Shown piece after piece: positions 16,809-25,541 of a DNA stretch of 32,307 nucleotides (its first letter is position 1; each line of letters begins with the position of its first letter). The position numbers and the translations under genes are program-made. Location of the stretch: the NCBI GenBank assembly GCA_005240145.1, contig SBAS01000114.1, positions 1-32,307 on the forward strand. The letters run 5' to 3'. A model generated the notes under the pieces. That model ran no database searches. It saw nothing but the letters and a program-made list of their open reading frames with translations, and had not been told where the DNA came from. Source of the DNA: Nitrosomonadales bacterium. GTDB lineage: Bacteria; Pseudomonadota; Gammaproteobacteria; Burkholderiales; SG8-39.

Positions 16809-18608
16809 ATGGCTGCCGTCGACCCCAAAGTGACCGAGCGCCGCCTGAGCATCGTCGAGCTCATCGACTGGCTGGTCGCAGATGGCATGGTGGAAACGGC
16901 GGATGCCGAGAAGATGAAGAAGGAGCGCCGCTACTACCGCGGCACCCAGCATCCGCTCGCCGTCATCGCCGACCAGAAGTGGAAGAGCGCCAAGCCGCCG
17001 AACGCGCTGCTCGCGCTCGAGCCGCTCACCGAATGGCTCGCCAAGCGCGTCGGCATGGAATACCGCCACATCGACCCGCTCAAGATCGATTTTTCGTCGG
17101 TGACCGAAGTGATGTCCTCGGCCTACGCGACGCGCTTCAAGATCCTGCCGATCGGCGTCAACACCAAGGAAGCGGTGATCGCGGTCTGCGAGCCCTACGT
17201 GCGCGAGTGGGAGAAGGAGCTGCAGCGCATCACCAAGCTGGAATTGCGGCGCGTAATCGCCAATCCGCAGGATATCGATCGCTACCAGGTCGAGTTCTAC
17301 AACCTCGCCAAGTCGATGAAGGGCGCGGCCAAGGGCATGGCCGGCGTCTCGGGGCTGCAGAACTTCGAGCAGCTGGTCGAGTTGGGCTCGGGCAACAAGC
17401 AATTCGACGCCAACGACGCGCACATCGTCAAGGTGGTGGACTGGCTCTGGAGCTACGCCTTCGAGCAGCGCGCGAGCGACATCCACATCGAGCCGCGGCG
17501 TGAATTCGGCATCGTGCGCTTCCGCATCGACGGCGTGCTGCACCAGGTCTACCAGATCCCGAACTCGGTGCTCGCGGCGATGACCAGCCGCATCAAGATC
17601 CTCTCGCGCATGGACGTGGTGGAAAAGCGCCGGCCGCAGGACGGCCGCATCAAGACGCGCACGCTGGCGGGCGAGGAGGTCGAGCTGCGCCTCTCGACGC
17701 TGCCCACCGCCTTCGGCGAGAAGATGGTGATGCGGATTTTCGACCCAGAGGTGCTGGTGCGCGACTTCAAGGAGCTCGGCTTCTCCGAGGAAGACAGCCT
17801 GCGCTGGAAGGACATGACCGAAAAGCCCAACGGCATCGTGCTGGTGACGGGGCCCACCGGCTCGGGCAAGACGACCACGCTGTATTCGACGCTGAAGCAG
17901 CTCGCGACGCCGGAGGTCAACGTCTGCACCATCGAGGACCCGATCGAGATGGTGGAGGGCTCCTTCAACCAGATGCAGGTGACACCTGCACTCGAGCTCG
18001 GCTTCGCCGACGGCTTGCGCGCCCTCATGCGCCAGGACCCCGACATTATCATGGTGGGCGAGATCCGCGACCTCGAGACCGCCGAAAACGCGGTGCAGGC
18101 GGCGCTCACCGGGCACCTCGTGCTCTCCACGCTGCACACCAACGACGCGCCCAGCGCGGTGACGCGCCTGCTCGAACTGGGCATCAAGCCCTACCTGCTG
18201 GTGGCGACCCTGAACGGCATCATGGCGCAGCGCCTGGTGCGCATCCTGTGCCCGCACTGCAAGCAGAAGATCGACCTGCACCGCGTCGAGGACGTGCACG
18301 CCTGGGAGGGCCTCGTCTCGCCGTGGAAGGCGAACCGGCCGGCGTCCATCTACCGGCCCGTGGGCTGCCTCGAGTGCCGCATGACCGGCTTCGCCGGCCG
18401 CGTCGGCATCTACGAAACGCTGATCTGCTCGCGCGGCGTCAAGGAGATCATCGGCGCGGGCGCGGACCTGGCGAAAATCCGCGACCAGGCGTTCCGCGAC
18501 GGCATGAAGCCGCTGCGCATCAGCGGCGCGATGAAAGTCGCCGCGGGCTTCACCACCATCGAGGAAGTGATCAAGACTGCACCTCCGGCGATGGACGCTG
18601 TGGAGTAA
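16809..18608 (+). CDS. GspE/PulE-family secretion or pilus assembly ATPase
   Basis: This is a 599-residue cytosolic hexameric ATPase that drives type II secretion or type IV pilus assembly. The N-terminal domain (about 1-160) is of the T2SSE_N type, a fold that in MshE-like members binds c-di-GMP; that motif is only partly recognisable here. The core has SDIHIEPR (223-230), Walker A GPTGSGKT (348-355), IEDPIE (375-380), Walker B DPDIIMVGEIRD (410-421), the His box STLHTND (440-446) and the zinc pairs CPHC (481-484) and CLEC (520-523), all intact. The frame is open upstream to 16506, but ATG 16809 gives the family's length and start. No other secretion gene is nearby. The GGDEF/EAL gene follows after 4 bases. 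Confidence 0.93.
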   Translation: MAAVDPKVTERRLSIVELIDWLVADGMVETADAEKMKKERRYYRGTQHPLAVIADQKWKSAKPPNALLALEPLTEWLAKRVGMEYRHIDPLKIDFSSVTEVMSSAYATRFKILPIGVNTKEAVIAVCEPYVREWEKELQRITKLELRRVIANPQDIDRYQVEFYNLAKSMKGAAKGMAGVSGLQNFEQLVELGSGNKQFDANDAHIVKVVDWLWSYAFEQRASDIHIEPRREFGIVRFRIDGVLHQVYQIPNSVLAAMTSRIKILSRMDVVEKRRPQDGRIKTRTLAGEEVELRLSTLPTAFGEKMVMRIFDPEVLVRDFKELGFSEEDSLRWKDMTEKPNGIVLVTGPTGSGKTTTLYSTLKQLATPEVNVCTIEDPIEMVEGSFNQMQVTPALELGFADGLRALMRQDPDIIMVGEIRDLETAENAVQAALTGHLVLSTLHTNDAPSAVTRLLELGIKPYLLVATLNGIMAQRLVRILCPHCKQKIDLHRVEDVHAWEGLVSPWKANRPASIYRPVGCLECRMTGFAGRVGIYETLICSRGVKEIIGAGADLAKIRDQAFRDGMKPLRISGAMKVAAGFTTIEEVIKTAPPAMDAVE

Positions 18609-18612
18609 GCGC

Positions 18613-20814
18613 GTGGCCTGGTCGCAGTTCGTCGAGGCGCTGCTGCTGCTCATCGGCGGCGTGGTGCTGCTCGGCGTCTGGATCAGCGCGCGGCGGCGCG
18701 ACCAGCGCGCGACGCTGGCGCTGCGCCAGTCCGAAGAGCGCTTTCGCCACCTCACTTCGCTCTCGGCGGACTGGTTCTGGGAGACCGACGCGGAGCACCG
18801 CATCAGCTGGCTCTCGGGGGGGGCCGCCGTGGCCGCCCTCTTCGGCGGCGAGCTGGCGCACGGCAAGCGCCTCTGGGACGTGCCCGGCGTCGAAGTCGAG
18901 CCGCGCGCGCTGGTCGAGCACTTCACGCGCCTGCACGAGCTCGACGCGCAGCTGCCGTTCTTCAATTTCGTGATTTCGCGCATCGACGGCGGGGCGCAGC
19001 GCACCCACGCCGTGACCGGCAAGCCGCGCTACGACGCGGCCGGGCGCTTCCTCGGCTATCGCGGCATCGGCCAGGACATCACCGAGAAGCGGCACGCCGA
19101 GCGCGCGCTGGCCGAGCGCGAAAAGCGCTTTCGCGACGTGCTCGAGGCCTCCAGCGAATACGTGTGGGAGACCGACCTTGCATGGCGCTATACCTTCCTC
19201 TCCGAGCGCATCGAAGCGGTGCTCGGCCACCCACGCCACCAGGTGATCGGGCGCGCGCCGCGCGATTTCATGCCGCTGGGCGAAGCGCAGGCCATGGACG
19301 GTTGGTTCGCGCGGCGCGCCGCGCGCGGCGAGAGTTTCCGCGACCTGGTGCACCGCTCGCTTACCAAGTCGGGCGGCGTGATCTGGCAGTCGGTGACCGG
19401 CGTGCCGGTGTACGACCCCGCCGGCACGCACATCGGTTACCGCGGCACCGGCGCCGACGTCACCGCGCGCAAGCAGGCCGAGGACCGCATCCAGTACCTC
19501 GCCACGCGCGACGCGCTGACGGGGCTACCCAATCGCGCGCTGCTCTCGGATCGCGCCGACCAGGCGGTGCTCGCCGCGGCGCGCAGCCGAGGCAGCATCG
19601 CCGTGCTGTTCCTCGACCTGGACCGCTTCAAGCTGGTGAACGAATCGCTCGGCCACGGCGCGGGCGACGCGCTGCTGCGCGCGGTCGCCGAGCGCCTCGG
19701 CGCGACGCTGCGGCGCGACGATACCCTGGCGCGCATCGGCGGCGACGAATTCGTGCTGCTGTGGAACGGCCTCAAGAACTCGCGGGACGCCTCGACGCTG
19801 GCGCAGCGGGCGCTGGCGATACTCGCGCGGCCCTTCACGGTCGAAGGCCGCACGCTGAGCATCACCGCCTCGATCGGCATCAGCGTCTATCCCGGCGACG
19901 GCCGTGATTTCGGCGCGCTGCTGAAGAACGCCGATGCCGCTGCCGCGCACGCCAAGGAAACCGGGCGCAACGGCTTCCGCTTCTTCTCGCCCGAACTCAA
20001 TGCGCGCGCCGTAGCGCGCCTGGGAATGGAAAACGACCTGCGCCACGCGCTCGCGCGCGGCGAGTTTGTGCTGCACTGGCAGCCCGTCGTTTCGAGCGGC
20101 CCGGGGCGCGCCGGACAGCTGGCCGGCGCCGAGGTGCTGCTGCGCTGGCAGCATCCGCAGCAGGGCATGCTGATGCCAGACAGTTTCATCCCGGTGGCGG
20201 AGGACAGCGGCCTGATCCGGCCGCTGGGCCAGTGGACCCTGGAACGCGCCATTTCCCAGGTGGGCGCGTGGCGCCACGGGCGGATCGGGGCGGAAAAGCT
20301 CTGGTTCGCGCTGAATGTTTCCGCGCAGGAACTGGCGCAGGGAGACACCTACGTGGCGCAGCTCGCCGAGGCGCTCGCCGCCAACCGCGTGCCCGGCCGC
20401 TGCATCGAGCTGGAAATCACCGAGCGCGAGCTGATGTCGCAGCTGGCGCAGAACGTCGAGACGCTGCGCAAGATCGGCGCGCTGGGCGTGCGCATATCGA
20501 TCGACGATTTCGGCACCGGCTATTCGAGCCTTGCCTGCCTGCGCCAGTTGCCGATCGACAAGCTCAAGATCGACCGCTCGTTCCTGCGCGAGCTCGACGC
20601 CCACCCGCACGACCTCACCATCGTGCAGACCATCGCGGCGATGGCGATGGCGCTCGGCCTGCGCATCGCCGCCGAAGGCGTGGAAAGCGCGGCGCAAGTC
20701 GCCCGGCTGCAGGCGATCGGCTGCGACGAGTGGCAGGGGCATCACTTCAGCCCGTCGCTGGAAGCGGCCGGGTTCGAGCGCCTGTTGACGAACCGGATTG
20801 CCTTGACGGGATAA
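18613..20814 (+). CDS. PAS-PAS-GGDEF-EAL membrane-anchored c-di-GMP enzyme
   Basis: This 733-residue protein has one N-terminal membrane helix (7-25), two PAS domains (about 38-165 and 168-292), a GGDEF diguanylate cyclase domain (about 297-460) and an EAL phosphodiesterase domain (about 472-725). GGDEF (376-380) is intact and has an inhibitory RxxD I-site (Arg367-Asp370) five residues before it. The EAL motif reads EVL (507-509), a tolerated variant; Asn568, the ELEITE glutamates, DDFGTGYSSL (631-640), LKIDRSF and Glu688 in AAEGVES are kept. The QG(Y/F) end motif is altered to QGHHFSPS. Both activities are possible. The GTG start at 18613 has GGAG upstream inside the preceding gene, 4 bases after its stop, which indicates an operon. 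Confidence 0.95.
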   Translation: MAWSQFVEALLLLIGGVVLLGVWISARRRDQRATLALRQSEERFRHLTSLSADWFWETDAEHRISWLSGGAAVAALFGGELAHGKRLWDVPGVEVEPRALVEHFTRLHELDAQLPFFNFVISRIDGGAQRTHAVTGKPRYDAAGRFLGYRGIGQDITEKRHAERALAEREKRFRDVLEASSEYVWETDLAWRYTFLSERIEAVLGHPRHQVIGRAPRDFMPLGEAQAMDGWFARRAARGESFRDLVHRSLTKSGGVIWQSVTGVPVYDPAGTHIGYRGTGADVTARKQAEDRIQYLATRDALTGLPNRALLSDRADQAVLAAARSRGSIAVLFLDLDRFKLVNESLGHGAGDALLRAVAERLGATLRRDDTLARIGGDEFVLLWNGLKNSRDASTLAQRALAILARPFTVEGRTLSITASIGISVYPGDGRDFGALLKNADAAAAHAKETGRNGFRFFSPELNARAVARLGMENDLRHALARGEFVLHWQPVVSSGPGRAGQLAGAEVLLRWQHPQQGMLMPDSFIPVAEDSGLIRPLGQWTLERAISQVGAWRHGRIGAEKLWFALNVSAQELAQGDTYVAQLAEALAANRVPGRCIELEITERELMSQLAQNVETLRKIGALGVRISIDDFGTGYSSLACLRQLPIDKLKIDRSFLRELDAHPHDLTIVQTIAAMAMALGLRIAAEGVESAAQVARLQAIGCDEWQGHHFSPSLEAAGFERLLTNRIALTG

Positions 20815-20817
20815 AAA

Positions 20818-21906
20818 ATGCCTCAACAGTTCAAATACATCATGCCGGTGGCGGAGACGCACTGGAAATTTCCCGCCAGCGGCGAAGTCGCCTTCACCTG
20901 GGACTACGACACGCGCTCGGAAGACCTCCTCAAGCTCTACTCGAAGGGCAAGAAGGAGCAGTGGGACGCCGAGAAGCGCATCGACTGGAGCCTGCCGGTA
21001 GATCCGGAGGACCCGATGCAGATGGCGGACGGGGTGGTGCCGCTGTACGGCACGCCGCTGTGGAAGAAACTCTCGGCCAGGCAGCAGGCGGACCTGCGCT
21101 ACCACAGCCAGGTGTTCAACCTGTCGCAGTTCCTGCACGGCGAGCAGGGCGCCCTGGTCTGCGCGGCGCGCATCGTGCAGGACGCGCCGCGCATCGAATC
21201 GAAGTTCTACGCCGCCACGCAGGTGATGGACGAGGCGCGGCACGTCGAAGCCTACCGGCGCCTGCTCTCGGAGAAGTTCAAGTTCGTCTACCCGATTTCC
21301 AGGCCGCTCAAGACGCTGCTCGAACAGGCCCTCAACGATCCGCGCTGGGACTTCACCTACCTCGGCATGCAGGTGCTGATCGAGGGCCTCGCGCTGGTCG
21401 CGTTCCAGCGCATCCGCGACTACTCGAAGAACGCGCTGTGCGCCTCGGTGAACGCCTACGTGATGCAGGACGAGGCGCGCCACGTCGCCTTCGGCCGCCT
21501 CGCGCTGCGCCACTACTACCCCGAGCTGACCGACGCCGAGCGGCGCGAACGCGAGGAATTCGTCATCGAAGGCTCCTACCACCTGCGCGACCGCTTCAAT
21601 TCGCCCGAAATGTGGGAGCAGTTGGGTTTTGACGTTAAAGACGTTTTAAAGGAAGTCGACAAATCGGACGGACAAGTTCGCTTCAGAAAGCGCCTGTTTT
21701 CGCGCATCGTGCCCACGGTGCGCGACATCGGCCTGTGGAGCGAGAAGGTGCAAAAAGCCTATGCCGACCTGGGCGGCATGCAGTATGCGAACACCAACGC
21801 TCAGGAGATGCTCGACAACGATGCGAAGGTGGCGGAGGAATTTGACCGGCAAATGCAGGAAGGCTTCGATAAAAAAGGGACAGACCACGTTTTCCCGAAG
21901 GGCTAG
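20818..21906 (+). CDS. Ferritin-like diiron carboxylate protein, probable oxygenase or oxidase
   Basis: This 362-residue helical protein has a complete set of diiron ligands in ferritin/R2 spacing: Glu109 (HGEQG), Glu139 and His142 (MDEARH), Glu189 (LIEG), Glu219 and His222 (QDEARH). This is the pattern of the R2-like and AurF-like oxygenases, but the substrate cannot be named; it is not a normal NrdB, since no NrdA partner or radical Tyr context is evident and the genome uses NrdJ. It starts 3 bases after the GGDEF/EAL stop, so it is in that operon. The last residues (about KKGTDHVFPKG) are encoded by one arm of a 20-bp inverted repeat spanning the stop codon, so the C-terminus was probably altered by that element. 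Confidence 0.85.
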   Translation: MPQQFKYIMPVAETHWKFPASGEVAFTWDYDTRSEDLLKLYSKGKKEQWDAEKRIDWSLPVDPEDPMQMADGVVPLYGTPLWKKLSARQQADLRYHSQVFNLSQFLHGEQGALVCAARIVQDAPRIESKFYAATQVMDEARHVEAYRRLLSEKFKFVYPISRPLKTLLEQALNDPRWDFTYLGMQVLIEGLALVAFQRIRDYSKNALCASVNAYVMQDEARHVAFGRLALRHYYPELTDAERREREEFVIEGSYHLRDRFNSPEMWEQLGFDVKDVLKEVDKSDGQVRFRKRLFSRIVPTVRDIGLWSEKVQKAYADLGGMQYANTNAQEMLDNDAKVAEEFDRQMQEGFDKKGTDHVFPKG

Positions 21907-21925
21907 GAAAACGTGGTCTGTCCCT
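21876..21925. repeat. Perfect 20-bp-arm palindrome (REP-like) spanning a stop codon
   Basis: The arms at 21876-21895 and 21906-21925 are exact inverted copies with a 10-base loop. The arm contains GGGACAGACCACG. The left arm codes the end of the diiron protein, the stop lies at the loop boundary, and the right arm ends 11 bases before the cyclase ATG. It resembles the palindromic REP elements mobilised by RAYT proteins (family resemblance from memory). It would form a strong hairpin in either transcript. Confidence 0.75.
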
Positions 21926-21936
21926 GAATTCACACC

Positions 21937-23256
21937 ATGATCGACACCACCCCGCACATCATCACCACGTTGCTGGCGATGGGCATGGCGCTCGCCTTCA
22001 TCATTGCCGACCGCAGCTCGCCCACCAGCCGCGCGCTGGCGCTGTTTCTGGCCTCCCTCGGACTGGCGATCGGTGTGGGCACGCAGATTTCCTATCCGAT
22101 GCACTATGCCGGGCGCATTGAATGGTGGGATGGGCTGCTCGCGATTCCGGAGACCATGGCCTTCTTCTTCGCCTACGAATGGATCCTGCGCGTGCGCCGC
22201 ACGGTGCCCACGGCCGGCCTGAAGACCTCCGGGCCGGACCGCCTGCTGCGGATCGCCCAGGGGCTGACGCTGTTCTACCTGCTTGCCGCAATCGCGTTCC
22301 CGCGCCTGCGGGCGGAGAAGTTCCTGAATGCCGGTTTTCACGAGGTGTTCGAGCGCGGCGCGCCCGAGTTCTGGCTGTTCGCTCTGCCGTTGACGGTTTC
22401 GCTCGCGCTGTCTCTGTTCTCCGGGCTGCTGATGCTGCGGCGGCGCCCGGACCGCGCTGAGTCCCTGCGCCTGATCGCATTTGCGCTCGCCGCGCCGTTC
22501 ATAGCCTCCGGGTTGGTGCTGCCGAACACGATCGCGCCGGTCACCACCGCGATCGGCCTGCTGATATTTCTCGTCGGTGGCGTGCAGTACCACGTCATAC
22601 AGGGGCGGCGCGCGCAGTTCATGTCCAGGTTCCTCTCGCCGCAGGTTGCAGAGATGGTGGGGCGGCGCGGCCTGAAGAGCGCCACCGATGAGCAGACGCT
22701 GGAACTGTCGGTGGTGTGCTGCGACCTGCGCGGCTTCACCGCCTTCAGCGCCGCCACCTCGTCGAAGAAGGTGATCAGCATCCTGCGCGAGTACTACGAC
22801 GCGGTGGGCGCCGCGGCCACCGAATGCGGCGGCACCATCAAGGACCAGGCCGGCGACGGCGTGCTGATCCTGGTCGGCGCGCCGATTTCCTATCCCGACC
22901 ACGCCGCGCGCGCGCTCCGGCTCGCGAACAAGATCCGCGATAGGGGCATGGCGATCACGGCGCGCTGGTCGGATGCCGAAATGCGGCTCGGGGTGGGCGT
23001 CGGCGCGGCGAGCGGGTTCGTCACCGTCGGCGTCATCGGCGCCGCCTCGCGCCTGGAGTACGCCGCCGTGGGCCCGGCGGTGAACCTCGCCTCGCGCCTG
23101 TGTTCCGAGGCCGCGCACGGCGAAATCCTGGTCGACGCGCGCACCATTGAGCTGCTGGGCGCGGAGGCTAAGAGCCACCCGCTGCTGCCGGGCGAGGCGC
23201 TGCAGCTCAAGGGCTTCCAGCAGCCCGTGCAGAGCTACACGCTCGCCGCGGCCTGA
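21937..23256 (+). CDS. Membrane class III adenylate/guanylate cyclase
   Basis: This 439-residue protein has six hydrophobic segments in residues 1-220 and a class III cyclase domain in about 250-435. The metal aspartates Asp263 (CCDLRGFT) and Asp307 (QAGDG), Lys302 (TIKDQ) and the transition-state pair Asn383/Arg387 (NLASRL) are present. At the purine-specifying position, where many bacterial cyclases have Asp (IGD), this one has Pro380 (VGPAVNLASRLC), a variant known from a proteobacterial subgroup. It most likely makes cAMP, with less certainty than usual. The ATG at 21937 has no Shine-Dalgarno and lies 11 bases after the REP-like hairpin, which may cut it off from the upstream operon. It converges on the kinase gene with one base between stops. 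Confidence 0.88.
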   Translation: MIDTTPHIITTLLAMGMALAFIIADRSSPTSRALALFLASLGLAIGVGTQISYPMHYAGRIEWWDGLLAIPETMAFFFAYEWILRVRRTVPTAGLKTSGPDRLLRIAQGLTLFYLLAAIAFPRLRAEKFLNAGFHEVFERGAPEFWLFALPLTVSLALSLFSGLLMLRRRPDRAESLRLIAFALAAPFIASGLVLPNTIAPVTTAIGLLIFLVGGVQYHVIQGRRAQFMSRFLSPQVAEMVGRRGLKSATDEQTLELSVVCCDLRGFTAFSAATSSKKVISILREYYDAVGAAATECGGTIKDQAGDGVLILVGAPISYPDHAARALRLANKIRDRGMAITARWSDAEMRLGVGVGAASGFVTVGVIGAASRLEYAAVGPAVNLASRLCSEAAHGEILVDARTIELLGAEAKSHPLLPGEALQLKGFQQPVQSYTLAAA

Positions 23257-23257
23257 T

Positions 23258-24664
23258 TCAGTTGCTCTGCTTGCCGAACTTGCGCTCCAGTTGCGCGCGC
23301 TTGGCCTGCAGGAACTCGCGCGGCGAGATGCGGCCGTCGCTGTCGCTGTCGACGCGCTGAAAATGCTTTGCCAGCAGCGGAAACCTGCCTGCCTCGCCGG
23401 CCGAGATGTAGCCGTCCCTGTCCGCATCGGCCGCTTTGAACTCCGCCAGGGCCTCCTCGCGAAAGCGCTGGAACTTCTCCGGCACGACCTCTGCGGCAGC
23501 TTTTTCGGCGGCTGCCGCGGCAACCGGCGGTTTCGCGGGCACTGGCTCGGGCGAAACGGGTTTTGGCTTGGGCCGTTGGGATTCGACTTTCGCCGCTTCG
23601 ATCCTGGCGGCTTCGGCCCGGGCCAGCTCCTGCTTGTTGGAGCGGTTCTTCTTCCAGACGTCCGCGGCGAGCAGGGCGAGGATCACGATGCCGACGACGT
23701 AAGGCCAGCGCCGGCGCTTGCGCCCGGGCGGTTCGAGCGCAACGGGTTCCGCTTTTACCGCTATCAGAGTTTTTGCGTCGGAAGGTTTTTCAGGCATCAA
23801 AACCTGCCGCCATTGCGCCACGCTCTGCGGACGCTTCTTCTCATCCAGCGTGAGCGCCCACTCGATGGCGCGCAGGAAAGGCTCGCTGTACCTGCCGTGC
23901 GCCGCGGCGAGGCCGGCGCCTAGAGAATCGCCACGGATGCGCGTCACTGCATCAGGCGGGTTTTTGTCGACGACCGCGCGGTAAAGCACGCCCGCCATGG
24001 CGTAGAGGTCGGTCCACGGGCCCTGCTTGCCTTCGCCGGAGTACTGTTCGAGCGGAGCGTAGCCCGGGGTGAGGATGGAGGTAAGGCTTTTGGTCTCGCC
24101 GCCCAGCGCCTGGCGCGCGGCGCCGAAGTCGATCAGCACCGGCTTGCCGTCGGCGCGGATGAAGATGTTGTCCGGCTTGATGTCGCGATGCAGGAAGCCT
24201 GTCGCGTGCACCGCCTCCAGGCCGTCGAGCAGCGGGCCGAGCCAGGCCTTCAGTTTTGCCTCGGGCGGCTGCGGGTCGAGTTGCAGCACGGTCTTCAGCG
24301 GATCGCCCTGCTCGTAGTCCATGACCACGTAGGCGGTGGCGTTGGCCTCGAAGTAGCGCAGCACCCGCACGATGTTCGGGTGACTGAACTTGCCGAGCGT
24401 GCGCGCCTCGAGCAGGAAGCGGTCCAGGCCCCATTGGTAGCCGGCCTCGTGCTGCGTCGCTTGCGCCACCACATTGCCGTCGGGCGCGCGCATCGCCAGT
24501 TCGCCCGGCAGGTACTCCTTGATTGCGACATCCTTGTCGAGGTTGGTGTCGCGCGCGCGGTAGGTGATGCCGAAGCCGCCCGCGCCCAGCACCTGCTCGA
24601 TGCGGTACTCCTGCAGCATGGACTGCATGGGCAGCGCGTTGCGGAAATGGGGAGTGGAGGGCAT
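23258..24664 (-). CDS. Membrane Ser/Thr protein kinase with C-terminal EF-hand pair
   Basis: This is a 468-residue Hanks-type kinase. Residues 20-290 form the kinase domain: Gly loop GAGGFG (27-32), Lys49 in VAIKE, HRDIKPDN (159-166), DFGAAR (179-184) and LTPGYAPLEQ. A membrane helix follows at about 321-336, then an Ala/Pro/Lys-rich linker, then two EF-hand loops, DADRDGYISAGE (413-424) and DSDSDGRISPRE (439-450), both with full Ca2+-ligand patterns. The kinase is expected in the cytosol and the EF-hands in the periplasm, so it may sense external Ca2+ (inference). Its ATG is one base after the stop of the upstream gene (TGAGATG), so translation is coupled. A start at residue 13 or 16 is possible. 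Confidence 0.92.
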   Translation of the reverse strand: MPSTPHFRNALPMQSMLQEYRIEQVLGAGGFGITYRARDTNLDKDVAIKEYLPGELAMRAPDGNVVAQATQHEAGYQWGLDRFLLEARTLGKFSHPNIVRVLRYFEANATAYVVMDYEQGDPLKTVLQLDPQPPEAKLKAWLGPLLDGLEAVHATGFLHRDIKPDNIFIRADGKPVLIDFGAARQALGGETKSLTSILTPGYAPLEQYSGEGKQGPWTDLYAMAGVLYRAVVDKNPPDAVTRIRGDSLGAGLAAAHGRYSEPFLRAIEWALTLDEKKRPQSVAQWRQVLMPEKPSDAKTLIAVKAEPVALEPPGRKRRRWPYVVGIVILALLAADVWKKNRSNKQELARAEAARIEAAKVESQRPKPKPVSPEPVPAKPPVAAAAAEKAAAEVVPEKFQRFREEALAEFKAADADRDGYISAGEAGRFPLLAKHFQRVDSDSDGRISPREFLQAKRAQLERKFGKQSN

Positions 24665-24665
24665 C

Positions 24666-25496
24666 TCAGAACAATTCTTCTACCGCGTATCTCTTTGCAA
24701 TCAGGTCCTGGCGGTAGACGTGGTCGATGGCGACTTCCAGGTTGCGACGGTTCGCTTCGATGCCGAAGGGACAGGTATCCGGATTGGATTTCTCTTTCAT
24801 CAGCTCTTTGCTCCGGGAAAGCAAAGAGAAAATTTCCTCGGCAACGCCCACGTCAACTGAATCCTTCACGGCGACCAGGTGATTGACCTGGATCGCGCCC
24901 TTGCGCCGGTGCCAATCGGCGGCCGCAGTGGCGGGATCGGGAATGACGCTCTGCAGCCGTTCGTCCTTTGGCACTGGATCGGCCAGCACCGCGGCATCGA
25001 CCTCGCCCTCCAGCAGCATGCCGAGCGGCGTCTTGCCGGCGGCCGCGCGCTCGGTGCCGGGCGGATCGCGGTACTCGGCGACATGCGCGTCCTCGAAAGT
25101 GACCCAATTCACCCGGCGCAGATCCACGCCGTAGTCGTCCGCGAGGATGCCGCGGAGCCAGGTCACCGTGGTGACGGAGGTTGAGCGGATCGCAACCCGT
25201 TTCCCCTCGAGTTGTTTGGGTTTAATTCCAGAAGTGCTTACCAAGTAGGGATGCTGAAACCTCCCGAACATTACCGCCGGCAGCAGCCGCAGCGGCTTGC
25301 CGTAGGCCTTCGCCATCAGGAAGGTAACGATGGAGATTTCCGCGACGTCGAATTCGAGATCGCGCACGACGCGTTTGAATGCCGTGTGCGGGACCTTGAC
25401 GTCGGCGAAGTCGAATTCGAGCGCGGGGCTGCGCACGCGGCCATCCTTCAGGGCCTGCGAGACCGGATAGTCGCCAAGAAGTGTCTTTAATCTCAT
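24666..25496 (-). CDS. 4,5-dihydroxyphthalate decarboxylase-like / periplasmic-binding-fold protein without signal peptide
   Basis: This 276-residue protein has the bilobed ligand-binding fold of the DHP decarboxylase and NMT1-like group: [40 protein letters not shown], then [31 protein letters not shown]. There is no signal peptide, so it is likely cytosolic and perhaps enzymatic or ligand sensing rather than a transport binding protein. No ABC permease or ATPase and no aromatic-degradation genes are nearby, so the substrate is open. It is coupled to the EF-hand kinase by a TGAGATG junction and is divergent from typA. The ATG at 25496 has no visible Shine-Dalgarno. Confidence 0.75.
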   Translation of the reverse strand: MRLKTLLGDYPVSQALKDGRVRSPALEFDFADVKVPHTAFKRVVRDLEFDVAEISIVTFLMAKAYGKPLRLLPAVMFGRFQHPYLVSTSGIKPKQLEGKRVAIRSTSVTTVTWLRGILADDYGVDLRRVNWVTFEDAHVAEYRDPPGTERAAAGKTPLGMLLEGEVDAAVLADPVPKDERLQSVIPDPATAAADWHRRKGAIQVNHLVAVKDSVDVGVAEEIFSLLSRSKELMKEKSNPDTCPFGIEANRRNLEVAIDHVYRQDLIAKRYAVEELF

Positions 25497-25504
25497 AAGT
25501 CGCG

Positions 25505-25510
25505 TACAAT
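25505..25510 (+). promoter_or_regulatory. Likely -10 box of typA
   Basis: TACAAT preceded by GCG lies 31 bases before the typA ATG, giving a leader of about 25 bases with an AAGG Shine-Dalgarno. The -35 is weak. Confidence 0.45.
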
Positions 25511-25541
25511 GCGCGCTCTTTTTTGCAAATAAATCAAGGCC

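Noticed and set aside
20818-21906. Ribonucleotide reductase beta subunit (NrdB)
   Set aside because: Diiron ligands fit, but there is no nrdA partner and sequence around the second DEARH is not NrdB-like; kept as ferritin-like diiron protein.
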